Source: Candidatus Nanopelagicales bacterium
GTDB lineage: Bacteria > Actinomycetota > Actinomycetes > S36-B12 > UBA5976
Reading direction: 5' to 3'
Assembly: GCA_021742025.1 (NCBI GenBank)
Contig: JAIOWT010000028.1
Span: 1 to 9,535 of the forward strand
DNA: 9,535 nt
A program made the translations under genes and the position numbers. The notes below the pieces were generated by a model. It worked only from the letters and a program-made list of their open reading frames with translations. It was not told the origin of the DNA and ran no database searches. The first letter of the stretch is position 1; each line of letters opens with the position of its first letter. This document shows positions 1 through 6,854 of this stretch, piece by piece.

Positions 1-2
1 AC

Positions 3-1418
3 ACTGAATTCTTTGCCCGCATTGCTGCTGGTGAATTAGTTCTAAAGAATGCAAAGCTTGTCGCTTTTGGCGCAACTCGCAAAGCTGGAGTTAAAGCCGA
101 AGAAGATGCGCAAGTTAAAGCATTACTTGATTCACAAGCACCAGTTATTACTTTGGTAGCAAAGAGTGACGTTTGGCATGTTGAACAAGCACTGAAAACC
201 ACAAATGAAGAAAACTTGGCAATGATTGGTGACACTGTTCAATACCTAGTGTCACAAGGCCGCAGAGTATTCGTGGACTTTGAACACTTCTTTGATGGTT
301 ACAAACATGATTCTGATTACGGCGTCGAAGCAGTAAAGGTTGCTATGAAAGCTGGCGCGGATGTTGCAGTGCTTTGCGACACCAACGGTGGAATGCTGCC
401 ATCTGGAATTGCCACGATCGTTACTGACGTAATGAATAGAACTCAGGCTCGACTTGGAATTCATTGCCAAGATGACACTGGATGTGCGATTGCAAACAGC
501 GTTGCGGCAGTTGAAGCAGGTGCAACGCATGTGCAGTGCACTGCAAATGGTTACGGTGAACGCACTGGTAATGCTGACCTATTTGTGGTCGCTGCGAACT
601 TGCAGTTAAAGCTTGGAATCAACTGTCTGCCTGAAGAATCTCTAAAGGATTCGATGCGGATTTCACACGCCTTGGCAGAAATTGCCAACCTGCCACCTGA
701 TACGCATCAGCCTTACGTTGGTGTTTCTTCCTTCGCACATAAAGCTGGATTCCACCCAAGTGCGTGGAAGATTAATCACGAGCTTTATAACCACATTGAC
801 GCTTCGGTTGTTGGAAACGATATGCGCGTTCTTGTTACCGAGATGGCAGGTCGCGCGTCAATTGAGATGAAGGGCACCGAACTTGGTTACGACCTTTCCA
901 AAGAACCGGAAGCAATTACTCGCGTAGTCGAACAAGTTAAAGATCTTGAAGCACATGGCTGGTCCTTTGAAGCCGCGGATGCATCATTTGAATTGCTTTT
1001 ACAAGATGCTTTGGCAGGAAAATCAACTAAGAAGTTCACAGTGGAGTCTTGGCGAACCATTGTCGAGCAGCGCGAAGATGGACAGATTGTCAGCGAAGCC
1101 ACGGTGAAGGTCCATGCTGACGGAGAACGTATTGTTGCTACCGGCGAAGGCAATGGTCCGGTTAACGCTCTAGACAACGCTTTGCGTTCTGCTCTAGTGC
1201 AGCATTTCCCACAGATTGCCGAGCTAGATCTTGTGGATTACAAAGTTCGTATTCTCGATGGCGGATTAGGTACTGGCGCAGTAACTCGAGTGCTAATTGA
1301 AACTGCTGAAAAGGGACGACGTTGGACCACGGTCGGCGTAAGCGAGAACGTTATTGCAGCTTCATGGCTTGCACTTGAAGATGCGATCTCGTACGGCTTA
1401 CTTGGCAAAACCAGTTAA
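3..1418 (+). CDS. cimA: (R)-citramalate synthase, 5' end outside window
   Basis: Condenses pyruvate and acetyl-CoA to (R)-citramalate, the first step of the threonine-independent isoleucine route in the cytoplasm. The frame is open from the left edge, so 471 residues plus stop are visible. CimA proteins are usually about 520-540 residues, so roughly 50-70 N-terminal residues, including the catalytic Arg-Asp segment, are missing. Visible landmarks, numbered in the fragment, are AFGATRKAG (21-29), FVDFEHFFDGY (90-100), the metal-site strand GIHCQDDTG (152-160), NGYGERTGN (182-190) and a C-terminal LeuA-type dimerisation/allosteric domain (about 340-465). AFGATRKAG and the EHFFDGY stretch favour CimA over LeuA or homocitrate synthase. 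The metal-site HxH is HxQ here. A TTG at 153 is internal and not a start, because homology continues upstream of it. LeuCD, encoded downstream in this window, is the known next enzyme for citramalate. Product assignment is firm; enzyme activity is inferred. Confidence 0.93.
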   Translation, partial: TEFFARIAAGELVLKNAKLVAFGATRKAGVKAEEDAQVKALLDSQAPVITLVAKSDVWHVEQALKTTNEENLAMIGDTVQYLVSQGRRVFVDFEHFFDGYKHDSDYGVEAVKVAMKAGADVAVLCDTNGGMLPSGIATIVTDVMNRTQARLGIHCQDDTGCAIANSVAAVEAGATHVQCTANGYGERTGNADLFVVAANLQLKLGINCLPEESLKDSMRISHALAEIANLPPDTHQPYVGVSSFAHKAGFHPSAWKINHELYNHIDASVVGNDMRVLVTEMAGRASIEMKGTELGYDLSKEPEAITRVVEQVKDLEAHGWSFEAADASFELLLQDALAGKSTKKFTVESWRTIVEQREDGQIVSEATVKVHADGERIVATGEGNGPVNALDNALRSALVQHFPQIAELDLVDYKVRILDGGLGTGAVTRVLIETAEKGRRWTTVGVSENVIAASWLALEDAISYGLLGKTS

Positions 1419-1440
1419 CTGAACTTTTTTGCATAACCAG

Positions 1441-1452
1441 TAGTCTTAGAAA
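1441..1452 (+). promoter_or_regulatory. candidate -10 for a leaderless FAH-family transcript
   Basis: TAGTCT at 1441-1446 fits the TANNNT pattern and ends exactly 6 nt before the ATG at 1453. No Shine-Dalgarno-like GGAGG is present upstream of that ATG. This spacing would place transcription initiation at the start codon, as in leaderless mRNAs, which are common in actinobacteria. I see no convincing -35 about 17 bp upstream. The gene may instead be read through from cimA, only 34 bp away. Confidence 0.35.
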
Positions 1453-2217
1453 ATGCGTATTGCTCGAGTTTCGGTCCCTGGCGTTGAATTTCCGGTTTAC
1501 GGAGTTATCACTGGCGACAAAATTGAATTAATCACCGGGCTACCTTGGCCGGACATCAGCGATCCAGTTGCTGCCCTAAACCTGGCTGACGTAAAAATCC
1601 TGGCTCCAGTAATTCCAAGCAAGATTGTTTGTGTTGGAAAGAACTATGCGGATCACGCAAAAGAAATGGGTGGCGATGTTCCCGCCGAACCCGTAATTTT
1701 CCTAAAACCAAACACCACAGTTATTGGTGATGGTGACTTTATTGTCTTGCCGCCTCAGTCAACTAACGTGCATCATGAAGCTGAACTAGCAATCGTGATT
1801 GGCGCATTAGCAAAAAATGTTGAAATCGATCGTGCTGACGAAGTTATCTTTGGTTACACCTGTGCGAACGATGTGACAGCCCGAGATTTGCAGAACAGCG
1901 ATCAGCAATGGACTCGTTCCAAGAGCTTCGACACATTTTGCCCACTGGGTCCGTGGATTGAAACTGAGCTAGACCCAGAAAACTTAAACATCGCATGCCA
2001 AGTAAATGGTGCGATAAAGCAAGACGGAAACACCAGTGACTTAGTAAGAAGTGCTCGAGAAATGGTTTCTTGGATTTCACACATGATGACTTTGTTGCCA
2101 GGTGACGTGATCTTGACTGGGACACCCGCTGGCGTTGGAACGATAGTGTCTGGCGACTCGGTATCAGTAACAATTGAAGATATTGGTACTCTTACTAATT
2201 CAGTCACTGTTCGCTAA
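1453..2217 (+). CDS. fumarylacetoacetate hydrolase (FAH) superfamily protein
   Basis: A 254-residue cytoplasmic metal-dependent enzyme of the FAH superfamily (FAHD1/YcgM-like, HpcE-like). An N-terminal beta domain covers about residues 1-52, and the FAH catalytic fold runs from KIVCVGKNYADH (57-68) onward. H68 and E71 match the lid His/Glu pair of FAHD1. E109 and E111 in HHEAELA, with D140 in CANDVTARD, match the Mg/Mn ligands, and K157 in RSKSFD matches the conserved Lys. LTGTPAGVG (221-229) is the usual C-terminal signature. Family members act as acylpyruvases, oxaloacetate decarboxylases or tautomerases, or 2-hydroxyhepta-2,4-dienedioate isomerases. The substrate cannot be read from sequence, and no aromatic degradation genes are nearby. 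The position directly before gltX matches what I recall for mycobacterial Rv2993c, which suggests a housekeeping or metabolite-repair role (inference). The start is chosen on the conserved N-terminus; no ribosome binding site is visible. Confidence 0.9.
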   Translation: MRIARVSVPGVEFPVYGVITGDKIELITGLPWPDISDPVAALNLADVKILAPVIPSKIVCVGKNYADHAKEMGGDVPAEPVIFLKPNTTVIGDGDFIVLPPQSTNVHHEAELAIVIGALAKNVEIDRADEVIFGYTCANDVTARDLQNSDQQWTRSKSFDTFCPLGPWIETELDPENLNIACQVNGAIKQDGNTSDLVRSAREMVSWISHMMTLLPGDVILTGTPAGVGTIVSGDSVSVTIEDIGTLTNSVTVR

Positions 2218-2227
2218 CGAACTATTC

Positions 2228-2232
2228 AGGAG
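2228..2232 (+). promoter_or_regulatory. ribosome binding site of gltX
   Basis: AGGAG lies 6 nt before the GTG at 2239. This fixes GTG as the gltX start and agrees with the conserved N-terminus [11 protein letters not shown], which begins three residues later. Confidence 0.8.
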
Positions 2233-2238
2233 AAATCT

Positions 2239-3720
2239 GTGTCAAACGTTCGAGTTCGATTCTGTCCTTCACCGACAGGCAACCCGCACGTTGGCATGAT
2301 TCGCACCGCGCTGTTCAACTGGGCATACGCTCGTCACACTGGTGGAACTTTCGTGTTTCGAATTGAAGATACCGATACTTCGCGAGACTCCGAGCAGTCC
2401 TATACCGACCTTTTAGATTCGCTGCGTTGGCTAGGAATGGACTGGGATGAAGGTCCAGAAGTTGGTGGCCCACACGCTCCGTATCGCCAATCCCAGCGCA
2501 TGGAAATTTATGCAGATATTGCTAGCAAACTACTTGCCGCTGGACATGCATATCATTGTTACTGCTCCCAAGAGGAGCTTGAAGAACGTCGCGAAGCTGC
2601 GCGCGAGGCTGGAAAGACTCCAGGTTACGACGGTGCTTGCCGTTCGTTGAGCGCTGAACAAAAATCTGATTTCGATTCACAAGGTCGTTCGCCTGTGGTT
2701 CGTTTCCGGATGCCCGACACTGACTTCACTTGGACGGACTTAGTTCGTGGCGATGTAACGTTCGCAGCCGAACATGTTCCGGACTATGTAATTGTGCGCG
2801 CAACAGGGGAGCCGCTTTACACATTGGTTAATCCCGTTGATGACGTACTCATGGAAATCACGCACGTACTTCGTGGTGAAGATCTATTAAGTAGTACGCC
2901 TCGCCAACTTGCTCTATACGATGCACTAAATGCAATTGGTATTGCAAAAGGCGAACGCCCTCTGTACGGACATTTGCCTTATGTGATGGGCGAAGGTAAC
3001 AAAAAGCTCTCTAAGCGAGATCCAGAATCAAGTCTGTTGATGTATCGCGAAGAGGGCTACTTGCCTGAAGGATTACTTAACTACCTTGCGCTACTAGGTT
3101 GGGCATTTGGCGAAGACCGTGAGTTTTTCTCTAAGGAAGAAATGGCGACGGTCTTTGATGTTGCGCGAGTTAATGCAAACCCTGCACGTTTTGATTTAAA
3201 GAAGTGCACAGCCATTAATGGTGACTGGATTCGCACTTTAGCCCCAGAGGAATTAGCTAGGCGCATTACTCCATTCCTAATCAAAGATGGCATTCTCTCG
3301 GCTGAACCAACAGCTGAACAGATGGAAGTTTTAAAGAATGCGATTCCACTTGTCCAAGAGCGCATGGAAACACTGCGTCAAGGAATTGGAATGCTTGGAT
3401 TCCTATTTGCAGATCAGCCAGGTAGCCCGGCGTTTGCAGTTGAGCCTGCAGAAGCGGAAAAGGTATTGACTGCAGATGCACAGCCGGTGCTTGTTGCTGC
3501 ACTGACTGCGTTAACAGCAGTTGAAGATTGGACTACGCCAGCAATCGAAGAAGCATTGCGCAACGCTTTGATTGAAGGCCTGGAACTAAAGCCGAAGGTT
3601 GCTTTTGGTCCAGTTCGGGTAGCAGTCACCGGACGTCGAGTTTCGCCGCCACTTTTTGAGTCCCTTGAAATTCTTGGCAAAGAACGATCTCTTGCCAGAA
3701 TTACTGCGTCCATTAAGTAG
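2239..3720 (+). CDS. gltX: glutamyl-tRNA synthetase
   Basis: Class I aminoacyl-tRNA synthetase of 493 residues, the usual bacterial length, charging tRNA-Glu in the cytoplasm. The HIGH-type motif is HVGM (17-20) within [16 protein letters not shown] (40-46) is the glutamate/ATP pocket, LRGEDLL (211-217) is conserved in GluRS, and KLSKR (256-260) is the KMSKS-type loop. The C-terminal part is the helical anticodon-binding domain. Start is GTG with a good ribosome binding site, 21 bp after the FAH-family gene, so the two are probably cotranscribed. Most actinobacteria lack GlnRS and use a non-discriminating GluRS plus GatCAB. Here tRNA-Gln and tRNA-Glu genes follow directly, in line with this enzyme charging both. 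Discriminating versus non-discriminating behaviour is inferred from taxonomy and context. Confidence 0.98.
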   Translation: MSNVRVRFCPSPTGNPHVGMIRTALFNWAYARHTGGTFVFRIEDTDTSRDSEQSYTDLLDSLRWLGMDWDEGPEVGGPHAPYRQSQRMEIYADIASKLLAAGHAYHCYCSQEELEERREAAREAGKTPGYDGACRSLSAEQKSDFDSQGRSPVVRFRMPDTDFTWTDLVRGDVTFAAEHVPDYVIVRATGEPLYTLVNPVDDVLMEITHVLRGEDLLSSTPRQLALYDALNAIGIAKGERPLYGHLPYVMGEGNKKLSKRDPESSLLMYREEGYLPEGLLNYLALLGWAFGEDREFFSKEEMATVFDVARVNANPARFDLKKCTAINGDWIRTLAPEELARRITPFLIKDGILSAEPTAEQMEVLKNAIPLVQERMETLRQGIGMLGFLFADQPGSPAFAVEPAEAEKVLTADAQPVLVAALTALTAVEDWTTPAIEEALRNALIEGLELKPKVAFGPVRVAVTGRRVSPPLFESLEILGKERSLARITASIK

Positions 3721-3739
3721 CCAACGGCTAAATAAGCAT

Positions 3740-3769
3740 TTCGCTCAAACGCGGGCCTTGAGATAGAAT
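3740..3769 (+). promoter_or_regulatory. candidate promoter of tRNA-Gln
   Basis: TAGAAT at 3764-3769 matches the TATAAT consensus at five of six positions and lies 19 bp before the tRNA 5' end, which allows a short precursor leader. The -35 is poor: TTCGCT at 3740-3745 has 18-bp spacing. The element lies just after the gltX stop, so the tRNA may have its own promoter as well as readthrough from gltX. Confidence 0.5.
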
Positions 3770-3788
3770 TTCCACTCGTAATGCCATT

Positions 3789-3860
3789 TGGGATATGGGG
3801 TAATTGGCAGCCCAACTGATTCTGGTTCAGTTAGTCTTGGTTCGAGTCCAGGTATCCCAG
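3789..3860 (+). tRNA. tRNA-Gln (anticodon CUG)
   Basis: A 72-nt cloverleaf. Acceptor arms TGGGATA (3789-3795) and TATCCCA (3853-3859) pair fully, with G3860 as discriminator. The D stem is GGG/CCC around 3798-3813. Anticodon stem ACTGA/TCAGT (3815-3819, 3827-3831) encloses a 7-nt loop with CTG at 3822-3824, reading CAG. The T arm is CTTGG, loop TTCGAGT, CCAGG (3836-3852), with one G-U pair. A U1-A72 first pair is typical of tRNA-Gln. CCA is not encoded. The gene lies 68 bp after gltX, whose product probably charges this tRNA with Glu before amidation. Confidence 0.96.
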
Positions 3861-3874
3861 CAAAGTTGAACTAA

Positions 3875-3910
3875 AAGCGAAAACCGCCACAAGGGCGGTC
3901 GCTTCATTTT
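3875..3910. terminator. hairpin shared by the convergent tRNA genes
   Basis: Inner stem ACCGCC (3883-3888) with GGCGGT (3894-3899) around a 5-nt loop. Outer stem AAGCG (3875-3879) with CGCTT (3900-3904) is separated from it by a 3-nt AAA bulge on the left arm. TTTT follows at 3907-3910, and AAAA at 3873-3876 gives a short U-run on the other strand. Lying between two facing tRNA genes, it could end transcription from both sides. Confidence 0.65.
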
Positions 3911-3911
3911 G

Positions 3912-3984
3912 TAGCCCCGACGGGATTCGAACCCGCGCTACCGCCTTGAGAGGGCGGCGTGCTAGGCCGCTACACAACGGGGCC
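3912..3984 (-). tRNA. tRNA-Glu (anticodon CUC)
   Basis: A 73-nt cloverleaf on the - strand, with 5' end at 3984. The acceptor GGCCCCG pairs with CGGGGCT near 3913-3919, with a G1-U72 wobble as first pair and A at the discriminator (3912). Anticodon stem CCGCC/GGCGG holds loop CTCTCAA, giving CUC, which reads GAG. The T arm is GCGGG, loop TTCGAAT, CCCGT. CCA is not encoded. It converges on tRNA-Gln with 51 bp between them, and this pair near gltX recalls the glnU/gluU arrangement beside gltS in mycobacteria. Confidence 0.96.
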
Positions 3985-3994
3985 GCACCTGTTC

Positions 3995-4000
3995 ACAATA
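3995..4000 (-). promoter_or_regulatory. candidate -10 of tRNA-Glu
   Basis: On the - strand this reads TATTGT, four of six matches to TATAAT with the key T1, A2 and T6, and it ends 10 nt before the tRNA 5' end. A TTTAGA lies 18 bp further upstream as a weak -35. Readthrough from the iclR gene, whose stop is 47 bp upstream of the tRNA, is the alternative. Confidence 0.35.
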
Positions 4001-4019
4001 ACGTAAACCGGGCAAAGTT

Positions 4020-4035
4020 CTAAATGCCCATTTAG
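4020..4035. repeat. inverted repeat over the iclR stop codon
   Basis: CTAAATG (4020-4026) and CATTTAG (4029-4035) are perfect 7-bp complements with only two bases between them, and they cover the iclR stop codon (4032-4034). With no U-run it is a poor intrinsic terminator. It could be a weak mRNA 3' hairpin or chance. Confidence 0.35.
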
Positions 4036-4751
4036 TTTCGCGCTTTTAACAATTCACTGATTCGATTTGCCGCAGTCATTACAGCCATGCCATGAATCCG
4101 ACCAGGGGTTCGGGTTAAGCGCTCGATTGGTCCAGAGATAGAAACGGCAGCTATGACCTTGCCATGCACGCTGCGAATTGGTGCGCTAACAGAAGCAACT
4201 CCTGGTTCGCGCTCACCCAAGGATTGCGCCCAGCCGCGACGCCTGACTGCTGATAGATCAGTAGCTGTGAATTTGGCGCCTTGAATTCCGCGGTGAAGAC
4301 GATCTGGTTCTTCCCATGCCAGCAGGATCTGAGCAGCTGAGCCTGCAGACATAGTGAGTCCAACTCCGACCGGAACGGTGTCACGTAAACCCGTCATACG
4401 TTCAGCGGCAGCAACACATATACGTTGATCACCCTGGCGGCGATAAAGTTGCGCACTTTCTTTAGTGGCATCTCGCAGTGCAATCAAAATTGGATTGGCA
4501 ATGGCCAGCAACTTGTCTTCACCAGCAGCGCCAGCTAATTCGCCAACGCGCGGGCCGAGCACAAAGCGACCATTTAGATCACGAGCGACTAAGCGATGAT
4601 GCTCAAGCGCAGTTGCTAGTCGATGTGCAGTTGGACGAGCTAACCCAGTGGCGCTCACTAAACCAGCCAAAGTTAAGGGACCAGATTCCAAAGCGTCCAG
4701 AATGTGGGCAGCTTTGTCCAGAACACCTACACCGCTACTAATATCGTCCAT
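4032..4751 (-). CDS. ndgR: IclR-family regulator, NdgR/LtbR-like
   Basis: A 239-residue DNA-binding regulator, normal length for the family. An N-terminal winged helix-turn-helix spans about 9-68, with a probable recognition helix around ARPTAHRLAT (38-47). The IclR effector-binding domain covers about 80-235 and includes QLYRRQGDQRICVAA (101-115), RDTVPVG (123-129), MSAGSAAQILLAW (134-146) and GEREPGVASVSAP (179-191). The wording SSGVGVLDKA near the start and these segments closely resemble S. coelicolor NdgR. C. glutamicum LtbR and M. tuberculosis Rv2989 sit in the same place, next to leuCD. NdgR and LtbR are known to act on leuCD and other amino acid genes. The divergent position, 61 bp from leuC, supports the same role here, probably with autoregulation. 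The effector is not evident. ATG at 4751 has no ribosome binding site but a promoter-like -10 six bases upstream, suggesting a leaderless mRNA. Confidence 0.93.
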   Translation of the reverse strand: MDDISSGVGVLDKAAHILDALESGPLTLAGLVSATGLARPTAHRLATALEHHRLVARDLNGRFVLGPRVGELAGAAGEDKLLAIANPILIALRDATKESAQLYRRQGDQRICVAAAERMTGLRDTVPVGVGLTMSAGSAAQILLAWEEPDRLHRGIQGAKFTATDLSAVRRRGWAQSLGEREPGVASVSAPIRSVHGKVIAAVSISGPIERLTRTPGRIHGMAVMTAANRISELLKARN

Positions 4752-4757
4752 GTAGTG

Positions 4758-4787
4758 ATATTGCTATCTCGAATAGTGAGATGTCAA
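4758..4787 (-). promoter_or_regulatory. candidate iclR promoter, leaderless
   Basis: On the - strand a perfect TTGACA lies at 4787-4782, followed after 18 bp by CAATAT at 4763-4758. The latter keeps only three consensus bases, including A2 and T6. It ends 6 nt before the iclR ATG, so transcription would begin at the start codon. The inverted repeat at 4766-4782 fills the spacer. Confidence 0.5.
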
Positions 4788-4790
4788 AAT
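4761..4790 (+). promoter_or_regulatory. candidate leuC promoter
   Basis: TTGCTA (4761-4766) and CAAAAT (4785-4790) are separated by 18 bp and each keeps about four consensus bases. The predicted start near 4797 leaves a leader of about 16 nt that contains the leuC ribosome binding site. The pair overlaps the divergent iclR promoter. It is weak by consensus, as expected for an activated or tightly controlled promoter. Confidence 0.35.
4766..4782. promoter_or_regulatory. candidate operator for the IclR-family protein
   Basis: ATCTC (4766-4770) and GAGAT (4778-4782) form an inverted repeat with a 7-bp centre. It lies in the spacers of both divergent promoter candidates and touches the iclR TTGACA. 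One dimer bound here could repress both leuCD and its own gene. Assignment to this regulator rests on position and symmetry, not on a searched motif. Confidence 0.5.
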
Positions 4791-4801
4791 TGATACGCAA
4801 C

Positions 4802-4808
4802 AGGAGGT
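4802..4808 (+). promoter_or_regulatory. strong ribosome binding site of leuC
   Basis: AGGAGGT lies 4 nt before ATG 4813. It is a near-perfect anti-16S match, in contrast to the divergent iclR start, which has none. Confidence 0.85.
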
Positions 4809-4812
4809 AGTT

Positions 4813-6222
4813 ATGGGACGCACATTGGCACAAAAGGTTTGGGACGATCACGTTGTTCGTCGCGCCGAAGGTGAACCGGACTTACTTTATATCGATCTGC
4901 ACCTTACGCATGAAGTTACTAGCCCACAGGCCTTCGATGGTTTGCGAGCAGCTGGTCGTCCAGTGCGACGCAAAGACTTAACTATCGCTACTGAAGATCA
5001 CAACGTGCCTACGTCCGATATCGACAAACCAATTGTTGATCCAATCAGTCGCGCCCAGATCGAAGCACTTCGCATCAACACCAAAGAATTTGGAATTGAA
5101 AACTACGAACTTGGTAACAAAGAACAAGGAATTGTTCATATCATCGCGCCACAGTCTGGGCTAACTCAGCCCGGAATGACGATTGTTTGCGGTGACTCAC
5201 ATACTTCAACTCACGGTGCTTTCGGTTCAATTGGAATGGGTATCGGTACCAGTGAAGTTGAGCACGTGCTGGCAACTCAGACTTTGCCCCTTAAGCCTTT
5301 CAAGACCATGGCGATAACAGTCAATGGCAAACTTCCAGTTGGCGTAACTGCTAAAGATTTAATCTTGGCGATCATCGCTGAAATCGGAACTGGTGGTGGC
5401 CAGGGCTACATCCTTGAATACCGTGGTGATGCCATTCGTGCATTGTCCATGGAAGGTCGCATGACAATGTGCAACATGAGCATTGAAGCTGGCGCTCGCG
5501 CAGGCATGATCGCGCCAGACGAAACTACTTTCGAATACGTTAAGGGACGCGAGCACGCACCTAAGGGCGCTGACTGGGACGCTGCTGTTGCTTATTGGAA
5601 AACCTTGCCAACTGATGACGACGCAGTGTTTGATCGCGAAGTAATCATTGATGCTACAAAGCTGAGCCCATTTGTAACTTGGGGAACTAACCCAGGTCAA
5701 GGCGCTCCGCTTTCGGCAACAGTTCCAAGCCCTGATGACTTCACTGATGAAGTCGACAAGAAGGCAACTGAAAAGGCCCTTGAGTACATGGACCTAAAAG
5801 CTGGAATGCCGATTCGCGACATCAAAATCGACACTGTGTTTATCGGATCCTGCACTAACGGTCGCATCGAAGATCTTCGCGCCGCCGCAGATATCCTTAA
5901 GGGCAAGAAGATCGCTGATGGCATGCGCATGATGGTTGTGCCAGGTTCAGTTCGCGTTCGTTTAGAAGCAATGGCTGAAGGCTTAGACAAAGTATTCCTT
6001 GAGGCCGGCGCAGAATGGCGTGAAGCAGGCTGCTCAATGTGCCTTGGCATGAACCCAGACAAATTGACGCCAGGTGAACGCAGCGCTTCAACATCCAATC
6101 GAAACTTTGAAGGTCGGCAAGGACCGGGTGGACGCACCCACTTGGTTTCCCCAGCCGTTGCTGCTGCAACTGCAATCCGCGGCACGCTTTCGTCACCAGC
6201 AGATCTTGTAGGGAGCAACTAA
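4813..6222 (+). CDS. leuC: 3-isopropylmalate dehydratase large subunit
   Basis: Large subunit of the [4Fe-4S] hydro-lyase that converts 2-isopropylmalate to 3-isopropylmalate in leucine synthesis. In CimA organisms it also isomerises citramalate. At 469 residues it has the usual length. Landmarks are the N-terminal [11 protein letters not shown] (5-15), the substrate region [13 protein letters not shown] (126-138), and cluster cysteines C347 (GSCTNGR) plus C407 and C410 (CSMC). [10 protein letters not shown] (428-437) is the aconitase-superfamily signature. All three cluster cysteines are present, so the subunit looks functional. Its TAA shares one base with the leuD ATG, indicating translational coupling. 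The divergent IclR protein is its likely regulator. Confidence 0.98.
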   Translation: MGRTLAQKVWDDHVVRRAEGEPDLLYIDLHLTHEVTSPQAFDGLRAAGRPVRRKDLTIATEDHNVPTSDIDKPIVDPISRAQIEALRINTKEFGIENYELGNKEQGIVHIIAPQSGLTQPGMTIVCGDSHTSTHGAFGSIGMGIGTSEVEHVLATQTLPLKPFKTMAITVNGKLPVGVTAKDLILAIIAEIGTGGGQGYILEYRGDAIRALSMEGRMTMCNMSIEAGARAGMIAPDETTFEYVKGREHAPKGADWDAAVAYWKTLPTDDDAVFDREVIIDATKLSPFVTWGTNPGQGAPLSATVPSPDDFTDEVDKKATEKALEYMDLKAGMPIRDIKIDTVFIGSCTNGRIEDLRAAADILKGKKIADGMRMMVVPGSVRVRLEAMAEGLDKVFLEAGAEWREAGCSMCLGMNPDKLTPGERSASTSNRNFEGRQGPGGRTHLVSPAVAAATAIRGTLSSPADLVGSN

Positions 6223-6809
6223 TGGATAAGTTCGTAACACACACCGGCACTGCAGCACCACTACGTGCGAGCAACGTTGATACCGATCAGATCGTTCCAG
6301 CTGAGTACCTAAAGCGAATTACTCGCCATGGCTTCGAAGACGGTTTATTCAACTCTTGGCGCAAAGATGCAAACTTCGTTTTGAATCGTCCGGCATACCA
6401 AGGTGTCAGCGTTTTAGTTGCCGGTCCAGATTTTGGAACTGGATCTAGCCGCGAGCATGCAGTTTGGGCACTCATGGATTACGGGTTCAAAGTAGTCATT
6501 TCTTCCCGCTTTGCAGACATCTTCCGTGGCAACTCGGGCAAGCAAGGACTATTAACTGCAGCTGTTGAACAAAGCGCCGTAGAACAGCTATGGAAGATCA
6601 TTGAAGAAGAGCCAAGTACTCCGGTAACAGTGGACCTAGAAGCGCAGGTAATCACTGCTGCTGGCTTCACAACCAAGTTTGAGGTCGATAGTTACGTCAG
6701 ATGGCGTCTAATGGAAGGCCTAGATGACATCGGCTTGACCTTAAAGCACGTAGATGAGATCACGGCCTTTGAAGCCAAGCGGCCAAGTTTTAAGCCCACC
6801 ACTATCTAA
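6222..6809 (+). CDS. leuD: 3-isopropylmalate dehydratase small subunit
   Basis: Small, swivelling subunit of isopropylmalate isomerase, 195 residues, the usual length. [13 protein letters not shown] (18-30) and [14 protein letters not shown] (71-84) are the substrate-contacting motifs of LeuD, and GNSGKQGLL (103-111) follows. Start ATG 6222 overlaps the leuC stop by one base (TAATG), with GGGAG at 6211-6215 as ribosome binding site six bases upstream. It forms the heterodimer with LeuC, so the coupling probably keeps subunits balanced. A strong terminator follows 17 bp after the stop, so leuCD is a two-gene operon. Confidence 0.98.
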   Translation: MDKFVTHTGTAAPLRASNVDTDQIVPAEYLKRITRHGFEDGLFNSWRKDANFVLNRPAYQGVSVLVAGPDFGTGSSREHAVWALMDYGFKVVISSRFADIFRGNSGKQGLLTAAVEQSAVEQLWKIIEEEPSTPVTVDLEAQVITAAGFTTKFEVDSYVRWRLMEGLDDIGLTLKHVDEITAFEAKRPSFKPTTI

Positions 6810-6826
6810 ATCACCTAAATATCGGT

Positions 6827-6854
6827 AAAAAATCCCAAGAAATTGGGATTTTTT
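6827..6854 (+). terminator. intrinsic terminator of leuCD
   Basis: AAAAAATCCCAA (6827-6838) and TTGGGATTTTTT (6843-6854) form a perfect 12-bp stem with a GAAA loop, and the right arm ends in six T. The matching A-tract on the left arm means it could also work on the other strand. Confidence 0.9.

Noticed and set aside
153..155. TTG as the start of cimA
   Set aside because: The frame is open to the left edge, and the 50 residues before it (AFGATRKAG and neighbours) are conserved CimA sequence.
1412..1430. Palindrome CAGTTAACTG over the cimA stop plus T6 as an intrinsic terminator
   Set aside because: The palindrome has no loop and few GC pairs, so it would make a very weak hairpin. The run of T alone does not support a terminator.
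3414..3815. 133-codon open frame on the - strand across the gltX 3' end and part of tRNA-Gln
   Set aside because: It overlaps two well-supported genes, runs into a tRNA, and has an Ala/Ser-rich translation typical of antisense shadow frames.
4752..4812. Leucine-rich leader peptide or T-box controlling leuCD
   Set aside because: The 61-bp gap is too short for a T-box, and no short frame with a leucine codon run or attenuator hairpin is present. An operator-based mechanism fits better.
5697..6218. 173-codon open frame on the - strand opposite leuC
   Set aside because: It lies fully antisense to a clearly conserved LeuC with all Fe-S cysteines. The translation is low-complexity and Ser/Arg/Pro rich with no recognisable domain, and there is no ribosome binding site.
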